64,000 nt of DNA, taken from assembly GCF_046298265.1 (NCBI RefSeq), contig NZ_JBKAHK010000004.1:248001-312000 (forward strand). Direction: 5' to 3'. The notes under the pieces were generated by a model that had not been told where the DNA came from, searched no databases, and worked only from the letters and a program-made list of their open reading frames with translations. The position numbers were made by a program, and so were the translations under genes. Shown here piece by piece: positions 48,789-56,671 of the stretch (positions are counted from its first letter, which is position 1; each line of letters starts with the position of its first letter). This stretch comes from Gillisia xinjiangensis. GTDB lineage: Bacteria; Bacteroidota; Bacteroidia; Flavobacteriales; Flavobacteriaceae.

Positions 48789-50747
48789 ATGAAAAAATTC
48801 AATTCAATTTTCTTTGTTGCCATATTTTCCCTTATCATGGTGAGTTGTGGTGATAATAACGAATCCAAACGCTCCGGAGGTGCAATGGCATCCAACGTTG
48901 CCGAAAGAGTCTATGTAGCACCCGGAGAACATGATGAATATTATGCTTTCCTGTCTGGTGGATATAGCGGAAACCTAACTGTATACGGCCTTCCTTCTGG
49001 AAGAATGTTAAAAGAGATTCCTGTGTTTTCTCAATTTCCTACTAATGGATATGGGTATTCTGAGGAAACAACCCCAATGCTGGAAACTTCTTTTGGTTTT
49101 ATTCCCTGGGGTGATGCTCACCACCCGGATATTTCCCAAACCAATGGGGAACTGGATGGACGATGGGTCTTTATCAATGAAAACAACACGCCAAGGATTG
49201 CACGTATCAGTCTTGAATACTTTGAAACAGAAGAAATCATAGAGATCCCTCATAGTGCAGGTAACCACTCTTCTTCATTTGTAACTGAAAATACCGAATA
49301 TGTGGTAGCAGGTACTCGTTTTTCTGTTCCCTATCCTCAGGAAGATATTGCGATCGATCAAATGAAAGGAAATTTCAAAGGCCCTCTTACATTTATTGCA
49401 ATAGACGACAAAGGCGGTATGTCAATTGATTTTCAGCTAAAGATGCCTGGTTTCAATTATGACCTTTCGCACCCGGGACGTGGGGATTCTCACGGCTGGT
49501 TCTTCTTTACTACCTATAATACAGAAGAGGCTCACACCCTGCAAGAGGTGAACGCTTCACAAAACGATAAGGATTTCATCGCTGCCGTAAACTGGAAAAA
49601 GATCCAGGAATATGTACAAAACGGTGGTGGGGAAGAGATCGACGCTAAATATGCGCATAACGTATTCAATCATTCAACGCAAACCGCTACCACTACAATG
49701 ATGGACAAAGTTCTTACCGTAGATCCAAGGGATGTGCCAGGCGCAGTTTACTTTATGCCAACACCTAAATCCCCTCACGGATGTGATGTGGATCCTTCTG
49801 GTGAATATATCATTGGGAACGGAAAACTATCTACAGATCTTACCATCCACTCTTTCTCCAAAATGCTGAAGGCAATTGAAAATAAAGAATTTGACGGAGA
49901 TGCTTACGGAATTCCTATTTTGAACTTTGAATCTACACTCGCGGGAGTTGTTAAAAATGGAGGATTAGGGCCTTTGCATACCGAATTTGACGATAAAGGG
50001 AACGCCTATACTACCTTCTTCATCTCTTCTGAAGTTGTAAAATGGAAGCTGGGAACCTGGGAAGTGCTGGACAGGCAACCAACTTTTTACTCTGTGGGAC
50101 ACAATATGATCCCCGGTGGAAACTCAAGAAAACCTGACGGGAAATACATGATCACTATGAACAAGATCACCAAGGACCGTTACCTGCCAACTGGTCCCGA
50201 GTTAGAGCACTCTGCTCAGTTGTATGACATTTCCGGAGAAAAAATGGAACTCCTTCTGGATTTCCCTACTCACGGAGAACCACATTATGCTGCCGCAATT
50301 CATGCTGATAAGGTCAAAGCCAACTCAAAAAAGATCTACAGGCTTGATGAGAACAAACATGAAAATGCAGCGCTTAATGAATCAGAAACCCGTGTAGAGC
50401 GCAATGGGAACGAAGTACACGTATATATGACCATGGTAAGGAGCCACTTCGCACCAGATAATATCGAAGGAATCAAAGTTGGTGACAAGGTATATTTCCA
50501 CGTAACCAACCTGGAACAGGATTTTGATGTACCACATGGATTTGCAATGATTGGTGCCAATACTTCTGAACTTTTGATCATGCCCGGACAAACAAAAACC
50601 ATAATCTGGGAACCGAAGAAAGTTGGAGTATGGCCATTCTATTGTACTGACTTCTGTTCTGCACTTCACCAGGAAATGCAGGGATATGTAAGAGTTTCAG
50701 GTTCCGGTTCCAATGTGCCGCTTAAGTGGTCACTGGATGGAGACTAG
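48789..50747 (+). CDS. nosZ: nitrous-oxide reductase, clade II (Sec-exported)
   Basis: 652 residues. NosZ reduces N2O to N2. The signal is of the Sec type without twin arginines, as in clade II NosZ, and ends MVSC (Cys20), which suggests a lipoprotein. CuZ-site histidines include GDAHHPDIS and PHGCDVDPSGEY; the C-terminal cupredoxin domain binds CuA through Cys619, Cys623, His627 and Met630 (YCTDFCSALHQEM). The length is normal and no motif is broken. It is transcribed with the cytochrome and FAS1 genes; a strong terminator follows it directly. Confidence 0.97.
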   Translation: MKKFNSIFFVAIFSLIMVSCGDNNESKRSGGAMASNVAERVYVAPGEHDEYYAFLSGGYSGNLTVYGLPSGRMLKEIPVFSQFPTNGYGYSEETTPMLETSFGFIPWGDAHHPDISQTNGELDGRWVFINENNTPRIARISLEYFETEEIIEIPHSAGNHSSSFVTENTEYVVAGTRFSVPYPQEDIAIDQMKGNFKGPLTFIAIDDKGGMSIDFQLKMPGFNYDLSHPGRGDSHGWFFFTTYNTEEAHTLQEVNASQNDKDFIAAVNWKKIQEYVQNGGGEEIDAKYAHNVFNHSTQTATTTMMDKVLTVDPRDVPGAVYFMPTPKSPHGCDVDPSGEYIIGNGKLSTDLTIHSFSKMLKAIENKEFDGDAYGIPILNFESTLAGVVKNGGLGPLHTEFDDKGNAYTTFFISSEVVKWKLGTWEVLDRQPTFYSVGHNMIPGGNSRKPDGKYMITMNKITKDRYLPTGPELEHSAQLYDISGEKMELLLDFPTHGEPHYAAAIHADKVKANSKKIYRLDENKHENAALNESETRVERNGNEVHVYMTMVRSHFAPDNIEGIKVGDKVYFHVTNLEQDFDVPHGFAMIGANTSELLIMPGQTKTIIWEPKKVGVWPFYCTDFCSALHQEMQGYVRVSGSGSNVPLKWSLDGD

Positions 50748-50784
50748 ATACAGTTTTGATTAGTTGAACATCTTTACTGGTAAG

Positions 50785-50816
50785 GCGGGTGAATACTAGT
50801 ATTTACCCGCTTTTTT
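50785..50816 (+). terminator. strong hairpin with T-tract between nosZ and accessory genes
   Basis: GCGGGTGAATAC pairs with GTATTTACCCGC (one G-T pair) around a two-base centre, followed by TTTTTT. It begins 37 bases after the nosZ stop. It should end most transcripts there and leave the assembly genes at a lower level, or they need their own promoter. Confidence 0.85.
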
Positions 50817-50918
50817 ATAAAAATTATTCAATTGAAATGAGCAATACTGGAAAAAATCCAAACCTCAATGTAGATATGCGAATTGCATATGGTTATTGAA
50901 AAACAATAAAATCTGTAT

Positions 50919-51539
50919 ATGAAAAAATCAGGAATTTTAATGATACTGGGTTCAGCCTTATTGCTGGGACTATTTTATTTTCCACTCTGGAATATCACTC
51001 TGGGCGCACCTCAATACCCCGAACCACTGGGAATGGATATCTATATTTCAGGAATCGAAGGAAACTCGGAATTTGATATTCAAAATATTGATGGATTAAA
51101 TCATTATATCGGTATGAAAAAAATACCAAAGCCCGCAGAAATGTGGGAATTCAAGACTTTTCCCCTTGTAATTGGCGGGATGGCTTGCCTTGGAATCCTT
51201 CTTGGAATTCTGGGTTTTTTTAAAAAAATAAGTCCCAAATGGTTTCTTGGATGGTTTGCTTTAATGATGGTTCTTGGAATCCTGGGTATGTATGATTTCA
51301 ATGCATGGCTTACAGATTATGGGACAAACCTTGATCCAAAAGCCATAATCAAACTTACAGATGAGGCTGGAAATCCCTTAAACTACAAACCTCCGCTCTT
51401 TGGCACAGAAAAGATCCTGAACTTTACAGCACATTCCTATCCAAGACTTGGAGCCTGGTTAATGTTTGCGGGAATGTTCTTAACTTTAGTCGCCTGGTGG
51501 GTGGGAAAAAAGTCAGTTAAGGCCCAAAACAATTTATAA
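50919..51539 (+). CDS. four-helix membrane protein of the nos cluster (NosB-like position)
   Basis: 206 residues. Four hydrophobic segments lie at about 5-23, 85-105, 110-130 and 178-198, with a periplasmic loop carrying LGMDIYISGIEGNSEFDIQN. It has no known catalytic motif. The place between nosZ and nosL is where clade II clusters carry the small membrane gene called nosB, but I cannot confirm homology by eye. It may anchor or help mature NosZ. Confidence 0.65.
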   Translation: MKKSGILMILGSALLLGLFYFPLWNITLGAPQYPEPLGMDIYISGIEGNSEFDIQNIDGLNHYIGMKKIPKPAEMWEFKTFPLVIGGMACLGILLGILGFFKKISPKWFLGWFALMMVLGILGMYDFNAWLTDYGTNLDPKAIIKLTDEAGNPLNYKPPLFGTEKILNFTAHSYPRLGAWLMFAGMFLTLVAWWVGKKSVKAQNNL

Positions 51540-51593
51540 TGAAACAGCCATGCGAATATCGGGAGACCGTTAAAAAATAATAAAGATCCAAAT

Positions 51594-52031
51594 ATGAAAT
51601 ATTATATCTTTCTTTTTATTGGAATGCTGCTTGTATCCTGCAGCAATGAGCCTGAACCAATTGTTTATGGAAGTGATAATTGCTCTTATTGCAAAATGAC
51701 AATTGTAAGCAAGGCACATTCTGCCCAAATGGTCACCAAAAAAGGCAAACAAATAAAATACGATGCCATTGAATGTATGGTTCAGGATAATCTTCAAAAT
51801 TATGAAACCTCAGAAATTGCCGTTATGCTCGTAGCAAACTATGAGGAACCTGGCACAATGCTGCCCGTTGAGGAAGCTTCCTTTGTAATTGATAAAAAAA
51901 TCACCAGTCCTATGGGGGCAAATCTCGCGGCAATTAATAAAGACGGTAATCGGGAAGAATATTCTGAGGCATATACCTGGAATGAACTTAAAAAACACTT
52001 CCTCAAAGAGGATCCGCAAAACCTGAAATGA
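51594..52031 (+). CDS. nosL: NosL copper-binding lipoprotein
   Basis: 145 residues. The lipobox is LVSC (Cys16). DNCSYCKMTI holds the Cys30-x2-Cys33-x-Met35 copper-binding motif of NosL, then QIKYDAIECMVQD and the C-terminal part with SPMGANLAAI. NosL delivers Cu(I) for CuZ assembly in NosZ, working with NosDFY. Its stop overlaps the nosD start (ATGA at 52028), so translation is coupled. Confidence 0.93.
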   Translation: MKYYIFLFIGMLLVSCSNEPEPIVYGSDNCSYCKMTIVSKAHSAQMVTKKGKQIKYDAIECMVQDNLQNYETSEIAVMLVANYEEPGTMLPVEEASFVIDKKITSPMGANLAAINKDGNREEYSEAYTWNELKKHFLKEDPQNLK

Positions 52032-53263
52032 AGTATTTTCTAAGTCTTATATTTTTACTGCACCTCCTTCCTTCCTTGGCTGGAGAAATCAGGGTATGCA
52101 GTTCCTGTGAGGTGAAAACTGTGAAAAAGGCTATAGAAATCGCCCAATCTGGTGATACCATAATCATTGAAAAGGGGGTCTATAAGGAATTCGATATCAA
52201 TATAATTGATAAGAAGCTTCACCTAAAAGGAATCGACTATCCCGTTATTGATGCCGGAATGAACGGAACTGCTTTTGGTATAAAAGCCGACGGGGTTACC
52301 ATAGAAGGTCTTAAGATTATAAATGTTGGCAGAAGTTATACCAAGGAATTTGCGGCCGTACTGTTAAACGGAAGTCAAAATTTTACGATGAAAAACAACA
52401 TCCTTGAAAATGTTTTCTTCGGATTTTTAATCGAAAAATCGGTTAATGGGCTTATTGAAGGCAATCGTATTAAAGGTAAAGGAAGCGAGCAAACAAACTC
52501 CGGGAATGCAATCCATCTTTGGAACTCCTCTGAAATTACCGTTAAAAACAACCACGTGCAGGGAATGCGTGACGGGATTTATATTGAATTCGGCGAAAAC
52601 TGTAACATTATCAACAACGTATGTGAAAAAAACTTACGGTATGGGCTGCATTTTATGTTTTCCAACAATAACAGCTATATAGGAAATACCTTTGATGATA
52701 ACGGTGCCGGGGTCGCGGTCATGTTCTCTAAATTTATTGAAATGAAAAATAACCTGTTCAGGAAAAACTGGGGTACAGCTTCCTATGGCTTGTTGCTTAA
52801 GGAAATTTCAGACGCAACTCTTGAACACAATGTTTTTGAAGACAACACCATAGCAGTAAATGCAGATGGTACCACGCGGGTGAAATTCATAGAAAACGAC
52901 TTTATGAATAACGGTTATGCCATTAAGGTCCACGGGGGCGCTTATACAACCAGTTTTACCCGTAATAACTTTTTGTACAATTCATTTGATGTTGGATATT
53001 CCGGAAGGTTGAATGACAATACTTTTAACGGGAATTACTGGAGCGAATACAGAGGCTATGACCTTAATAAGGACAAGATAGGGGATGTTCCCTTCCGGCC
53101 TGTTAAACTCTTTTCATACCTGGTAAATCAAACCCCCGAAGCCATCGTATTGTTAAGAAGTCTCTTTATTGACCTGGTGGATTTTTCAGAAAAGGTCTCC
53201 CCCATCTTTACCCCTGCAGAATTAATTGATCAAGAACCCCAAATGAAAAGAATCAAATGGTAA
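52028..53263 (+). CDS. nosD: NosD periplasmic copper-maturation factor
   Basis: 411 residues. Signal peptide about 1-18 (ending PSLAGE). The mature protein is a right-handed beta-helix of CASH-type repeats rich in asparagine: IEGLKIINVGRSYTKEF, GNAIHLWNSSEITVKNNHVQ, GMRDGIYIEFGENCNIINN and NNNSYIGNTFDDNGAGVAVM. GNYWSEYRGYDLNKDKIGD near the end is typical of NosD. It passes copper from NosL to NosZ in complex with the NosFY transporter. It overlaps nosL by four bases and nosF by seven. Confidence 0.95.
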   Translation: MKYFLSLIFLLHLLPSLAGEIRVCSSCEVKTVKKAIEIAQSGDTIIIEKGVYKEFDINIIDKKLHLKGIDYPVIDAGMNGTAFGIKADGVTIEGLKIINVGRSYTKEFAAVLLNGSQNFTMKNNILENVFFGFLIEKSVNGLIEGNRIKGKGSEQTNSGNAIHLWNSSEITVKNNHVQGMRDGIYIEFGENCNIINNVCEKNLRYGLHFMFSNNNSYIGNTFDDNGAGVAVMFSKFIEMKNNLFRKNWGTASYGLLLKEISDATLEHNVFEDNTIAVNADGTTRVKFIENDFMNNGYAIKVHGGAYTTSFTRNNFLYNSFDVGYSGRLNDNTFNGNYWSEYRGYDLNKDKIGDVPFRPVKLFSYLVNQTPEAIVLLRSLFIDLVDFSEKVSPIFTPAELIDQEPQMKRIKW

Positions 53264-53964
53264 GTATTAAAAACCTTCATAAAAAATTCGGCTCCCTGGT
53301 AGTGCTTAACGGCCTTGATCTGGAGATAGATCAAAAAGGTATTATTGCCATACTGGGACCCAATGGATCCGGGAAAACTACGCTCATAAAAAGTTTGCTG
53401 GGAATGGTGGTTCCTGCCAAAGGTGACATTGAAATTGGGGGCAAAAAGGTGAAAAACCATTGGGAATACCGCAAGGATATTGATTACTTGCCCCAAATCG
53501 CAAATTTCCCCGGCAACCTCAAGGTAAATGAACTTATTAAAATGATAAAAGACCTGAGAGGAAAAGAAGCCCGCGATAAAGAATTGATAGAATTCTTTAA
53601 ACTGGAACCTTTTCTGGACAAAAAACTCAGCAACCTTTCCGGCGGGTCAAAACAAAAAGTCAATGTGGTATTGTGCTTTATGTTTGACAGTCCGCTTATA
53701 ATTCTGGATGAACCCACTTCGGGCCTGGATCCTGTTTCACTGTTGCGGTTGCGGGATCTAATTCAAGAGGAAAAAGCAAAAGGAAAGACCATTCTCATCA
53801 CTTCACATATTATGAGTTTTGTGGAAGAAGTGGCAGACAGGATCGTGTTTTTGCTGGAAGGAAAAATTTATTTCAACGGTACGGTTTCCGAGCTTAAAAC
53901 CTCAACCGGACAGCCCGATTTTGAACATGCAATTGCCAATATCTTAACCGAAAACGATGCTTAA
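53257..53964 (+). CDS. nosF: NosF ABC transporter ATPase
   Basis: 235 residues. Walker A GPNGSGKT (34-41), Q-loop YLPQIANFPG, signature LSGGSKQK (about 127), Walker B LIILDEPTSGLDP (about 148-160), and the H-loop ITSHIMSF. It powers the NosFY transporter, which acts on NosD during CuZ assembly. It overlaps nosD by seven bases and nosY by eight, so the assembly genes are one tightly packed unit. Confidence 0.95.
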   Translation: MVSIKNLHKKFGSLVVLNGLDLEIDQKGIIAILGPNGSGKTTLIKSLLGMVVPAKGDIEIGGKKVKNHWEYRKDIDYLPQIANFPGNLKVNELIKMIKDLRGKEARDKELIEFFKLEPFLDKKLSNLSGGSKQKVNVVLCFMFDSPLIILDEPTSGLDPVSLLRLRDLIQEEKAKGKTILITSHIMSFVEEVADRIVFLLEGKIYFNGTVSELKTSTGQPDFEHAIANILTENDA

Positions 53965-54739
53965 AATATTAAAATACAGTTTTTTTGATCTTTCCCGCAG
54001 TTTATGGAGCTATGTTTATTTCCTATTCTATTTATTCCTGGGAATTATCCTGTTATTTCTTAACAACGATCTTTCCAATGCGGTAATAACATTAATGAAC
54101 GTGATCATTATTCTGGTTCCGCTGATAGGGACAATTTTTGGGGTGATGTATTATTACGATTCGAGGGAGTTCACTGAACTTTTACTGGCACAACCCATAA
54201 AACGGAGCACCATTTTTATTGGGCAATATCTGGGTGTGGCTATTTCCCTTTCTCTTAGCCTTGTTCTGGGACTGGGAATCCCCTTTGCAGCATACGGCCT
54301 ATTTGAGTCGGCAGCCATCTGGAATTTCTTTTCTTTATTGGTATCTGGTGTGTTTCTTACATTCATTTTCACCGCCCTTGCCTTCAATATCGCTTTGTCC
54401 CATGAAAACAAAATCAAAGGTTTTGGACTGGCTATTTTGCTTTGGTTATTCCTGGCGGTGGTCTATGACGGAATATTTTTGCTCATCCTGGTATATTTCC
54501 AGGAATATCCGCTGGATAAATTTGCGCTTATAGCAAGTGTCTTGAATCCTATTGACCTGTCGCGGATTCTTGTGTTATTAAAGTTAGATATTTCGGCATT
54601 ATTAGGGTACACAGGCGCGGTTTTTAAACAATTTTTTGGCACCTCCCAGGGTATGTTTATTTCTTTTGGGGTACTTTTCCTGTGGGTGGTATTACCGGTT
54701 TACAGGATTATAAGAGTTTCATCAAAAAAAGATTTTTAA
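53957..54739 (+). CDS. nosY: NosY ABC transporter permease
   Basis: 260 residues with six membrane segments (about 18-36, 40-62, 92-115, 128-150, 165-190, 232-252). It is an ABC-2-type permease, with YYYDSREFTELLLAQPIKRS between helices 2 and 3, typical of NosY. The C-terminus VYRIIRVSSKKDF is cytosolic. With NosF it forms the transporter for NosZ maturation. It is the last gene of the cluster; no T-tailed hairpin follows directly, only an AAGGTATTT/AAATACCTT inverted repeat (54738-54789). Confidence 0.94.
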   Translation: MLKILKYSFFDLSRSLWSYVYFLFYLFLGIILLFLNNDLSNAVITLMNVIIILVPLIGTIFGVMYYYDSREFTELLLAQPIKRSTIFIGQYLGVAISLSLSLVLGLGIPFAAYGLFESAAIWNFFSLLVSGVFLTFIFTALAFNIALSHENKIKGFGLAILLWLFLAVVYDGIFLLILVYFQEYPLDKFALIASVLNPIDLSRILVLLKLDISALLGYTGAVFKQFFGTSQGMFISFGVLFLWVVLPVYRIIRVSSKKDF

Positions 54740-55251
54740 GGTATTTATTTGCAAGGCCGCTTTATTCTAAAAACTTCAGGAAATACCTTGGATGTTGTTT
54801 TCACATCGAAGAAAAATATGCTAAACCTCATATTTAACCATAGCAACTCCTATGAACTGTATTTGAATCCAAAGAAAAACCAATTTTAGAATCAAAAACT
54901 TGGGGCAGGCCCACGAGGTATGTCCCGATAATTCGTGTGGAAAATACTTTTGAAAATTCGAGGCAAGCCCGCCGGATTTAAATCAGTTTAAAGTAAAATC
55001 TGATTTATAAGAAATTCAGATAAGTATATTTAAATGAAACTTGTCCAGAAAAAATGTGTTAACCGTGCAGAAAAACAATATCTAATCAAATCTCTCGCCA
55101 TTTTTACACCTGAAACATATTTGAAAGGTAAAGCCAGTGGATAAAAGCTAAATTAATAAATAGCTGAGTTTGCCCAAATCAAAAAGTCAGGAATTTTAGC
55201 TGACTCTTTATTATATTATTTGGAATAAATTTTTATGATAAAATCCTGGTT
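54740..55251. other. intergenic region after nosY with repeat copy at 54899-54969
   Basis: 512 bases without a gene between converging nosY and the DUF6503 gene. It contains the inverted repeat AAGGTATTT/AAATACCTT and, at 54899-54969, the right-hand copy of the imperfect direct repeat found left of the nos cluster (27 bases with three substitutions, plus shared CTTGGGG and GTATG). The rest is AT-rich with no clear signal. Confidence 0.5.
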
Positions 55252-55998
55252 TCAGGACCTGATTTTCACTTCAATATTTTCTGTTTCAATAGTAGAAAGG
55301 AATTCCAGTTTTCCCGCTTCATATAATTCATCAAGATCTTCGAGGGGAGTGCTAAAATCTTCAATTTTGTAATTCTCATAATCGGCAAAGCGAATCCCTT
55401 CAATAACCCGTTCTTTAAAGGCCTTTCTAAATCGGATTCCGCCATCATCAACCTGAAATTTATACGCGAGATAATCTATGGTGAAATCATTTTTATGGAT
55501 CCAGTACATAAAAACATCGTGATGATCGGCGCCACCACCTTCCTGCTGAAAGCTTATTTTCACCTCGTAATAAGGCGCTCCCGCTATTTCTGCTTCCCCA
55601 ACCAATTCTTTGTTCACGGCCTTATCATTCAAACCATAAGGTAAATGCGCGAAATAATGGACAGAATTCACGCTGCCTGTATACTTGGTAGCCATTGAAT
55701 CCGGAACTTTTATCAAACTGTCATTTTTGAAACGCTGGTATCCGGTATTGTTTATCACATCCCTGTAACTTATACCTGTAGAATCCACAATCCTTCTTTC
55801 CAGCTGAAATTCTCCGCCGTTTCGAATGCTTTTATAGGTATAATCCCTGAATTTAAAATCGATAGTCGCCTTTCGGTAGTTTGCTCCTCCCGCATTCTCA
55901 ATTGTTTTATCAATAATTTCTTCCGCTGTGATCTCATTTTTCTCTTCCTGACAGGAAATAAAAAAAACTGTAACAAGAAGTATGATGAATTGTTTCAT
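55252..55998 (-). CDS. DUF6503 family lipoprotein
   Basis: 248 residues. The lipobox is FISC (Cys16). Domain: ITAEEIIDKTIENAGGANYR, TIDFKFRDYTYKSIRNGGEF, YGLNDKAVNKELVGEAEI, and the hallmark IDYLAYKFQVDDGGIRFRKA near the C-terminus. The fold resembles outer-membrane lipoprotein carrier types (LolA/LppX-like) with a curved beta sheet. The function is unknown. It is a single gene with a TAnnTTTG box at 56022-56029. Confidence 0.8.
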   Translation of the reverse strand: MKQFIILLVTVFFISCQEEKNEITAEEIIDKTIENAGGANYRKATIDFKFRDYTYKSIRNGGEFQLERRIVDSTGISYRDVINNTGYQRFKNDSLIKVPDSMATKYTGSVNSVHYFAHLPYGLNDKAVNKELVGEAEIAGAPYYEVKISFQQEGGGADHHDVFMYWIHKNDFTIDYLAYKFQVDDGGIRFRKAFKERVIEGIRFADYENYKIEDFSTPLEDLDELYEAGKLEFLSTIETENIEVKIRS

Positions 55999-56021
55999 AT
56001 GTTTTTTTATCAGAATAGCCT

Positions 56022-56029
56022 CAAAGGTA
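56022..56029 (-). promoter_or_regulatory. -7 box of the DUF6503 gene
   Basis: Minus-strand TACCTTTG matches TAnnTTTG and lies 23 bases before the ATG. The -33 TTG is only approximated (CTG, 19 bases upstream). Confidence 0.45.
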
Positions 56030-56157
56030 CTAAAATGCCAGGAAAAAACAGAAGGAAGCTAAAAGCAGAGATTTTCTATTTATGATTTTGTTGATCATCA
56101 AAATTTACAATTACATTATAGGTGTTTCTAAAGAAAGCTTCCTATTTTTGCTTACGT

Positions 56158-56622
56158 ATGAAAAAGAGTAGCAATACCATTAACATCAAGAACCGAAAAG
56201 CCAGGTTTGAATTTGAGATCCTGGATAAATTTATCGCCGGGATCAAGCTTTCGGGAACCGAAATAAAAGCCATTCGGCTTGGAAAAGCTTCTATTGCTGA
56301 AAGTTTTTGTGAATTTCAGAATAATGAACTCTTCGTGATCAATATGACGGTGGAAGAATATTCGCACGCCTCCCATTTTAACCACGACCCAAAAAGCGCA
56401 CGTAAGCTTTTAATGAAGCGACGGGAGCTGAATAAACTTGAAAAGGAAGTCAAAAATTCCGGGCTTACTATTGTCCCACTTCGCTTGTTTATCAATGACC
56501 GCGGACTGGCGAAATTGCAGATTTCTCTTGCAAAGGGTAAAAAACTCTACGATAAACGCGAAACCATCAAAGACAGAGATAGTAAACGAAGGTTGGACCG
56601 TATCAAAAAAGATTTCAATTAA
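56158..56622 (+). CDS. smpB: SsrA-binding protein SmpB
   Basis: 154 residues from the ATG at 56158; an ATG twelve codons earlier adds unrelated residues. SmpB binds tmRNA and rescues stalled ribosomes. NIKNRKARFEFEILDKFIAG (about 8-27), GIKLSGTEIKAIRLGKASI, SHFNHDPKSARKLLM and the C-terminal KGKKLYDKRETIKDRDSKR are all standard. TATTTTTG at 56143-56150 resembles a -7 box but would leave almost no leader. tmRNA itself was not found in the window. Confidence 0.96.
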   Translation: MKKSSNTINIKNRKARFEFEILDKFIAGIKLSGTEIKAIRLGKASIAESFCEFQNNELFVINMTVEEYSHASHFNHDPKSARKLLMKRRELNKLEKEVKNSGLTIVPLRLFINDRGLAKLQISLAKGKKLYDKRETIKDRDSKRRLDRIKKDFN

Positions 56623-56671
56623 TCCTCCATTCTTTTATGAATAGCTATTTGCTGAAGTAAATCAAAAATAA

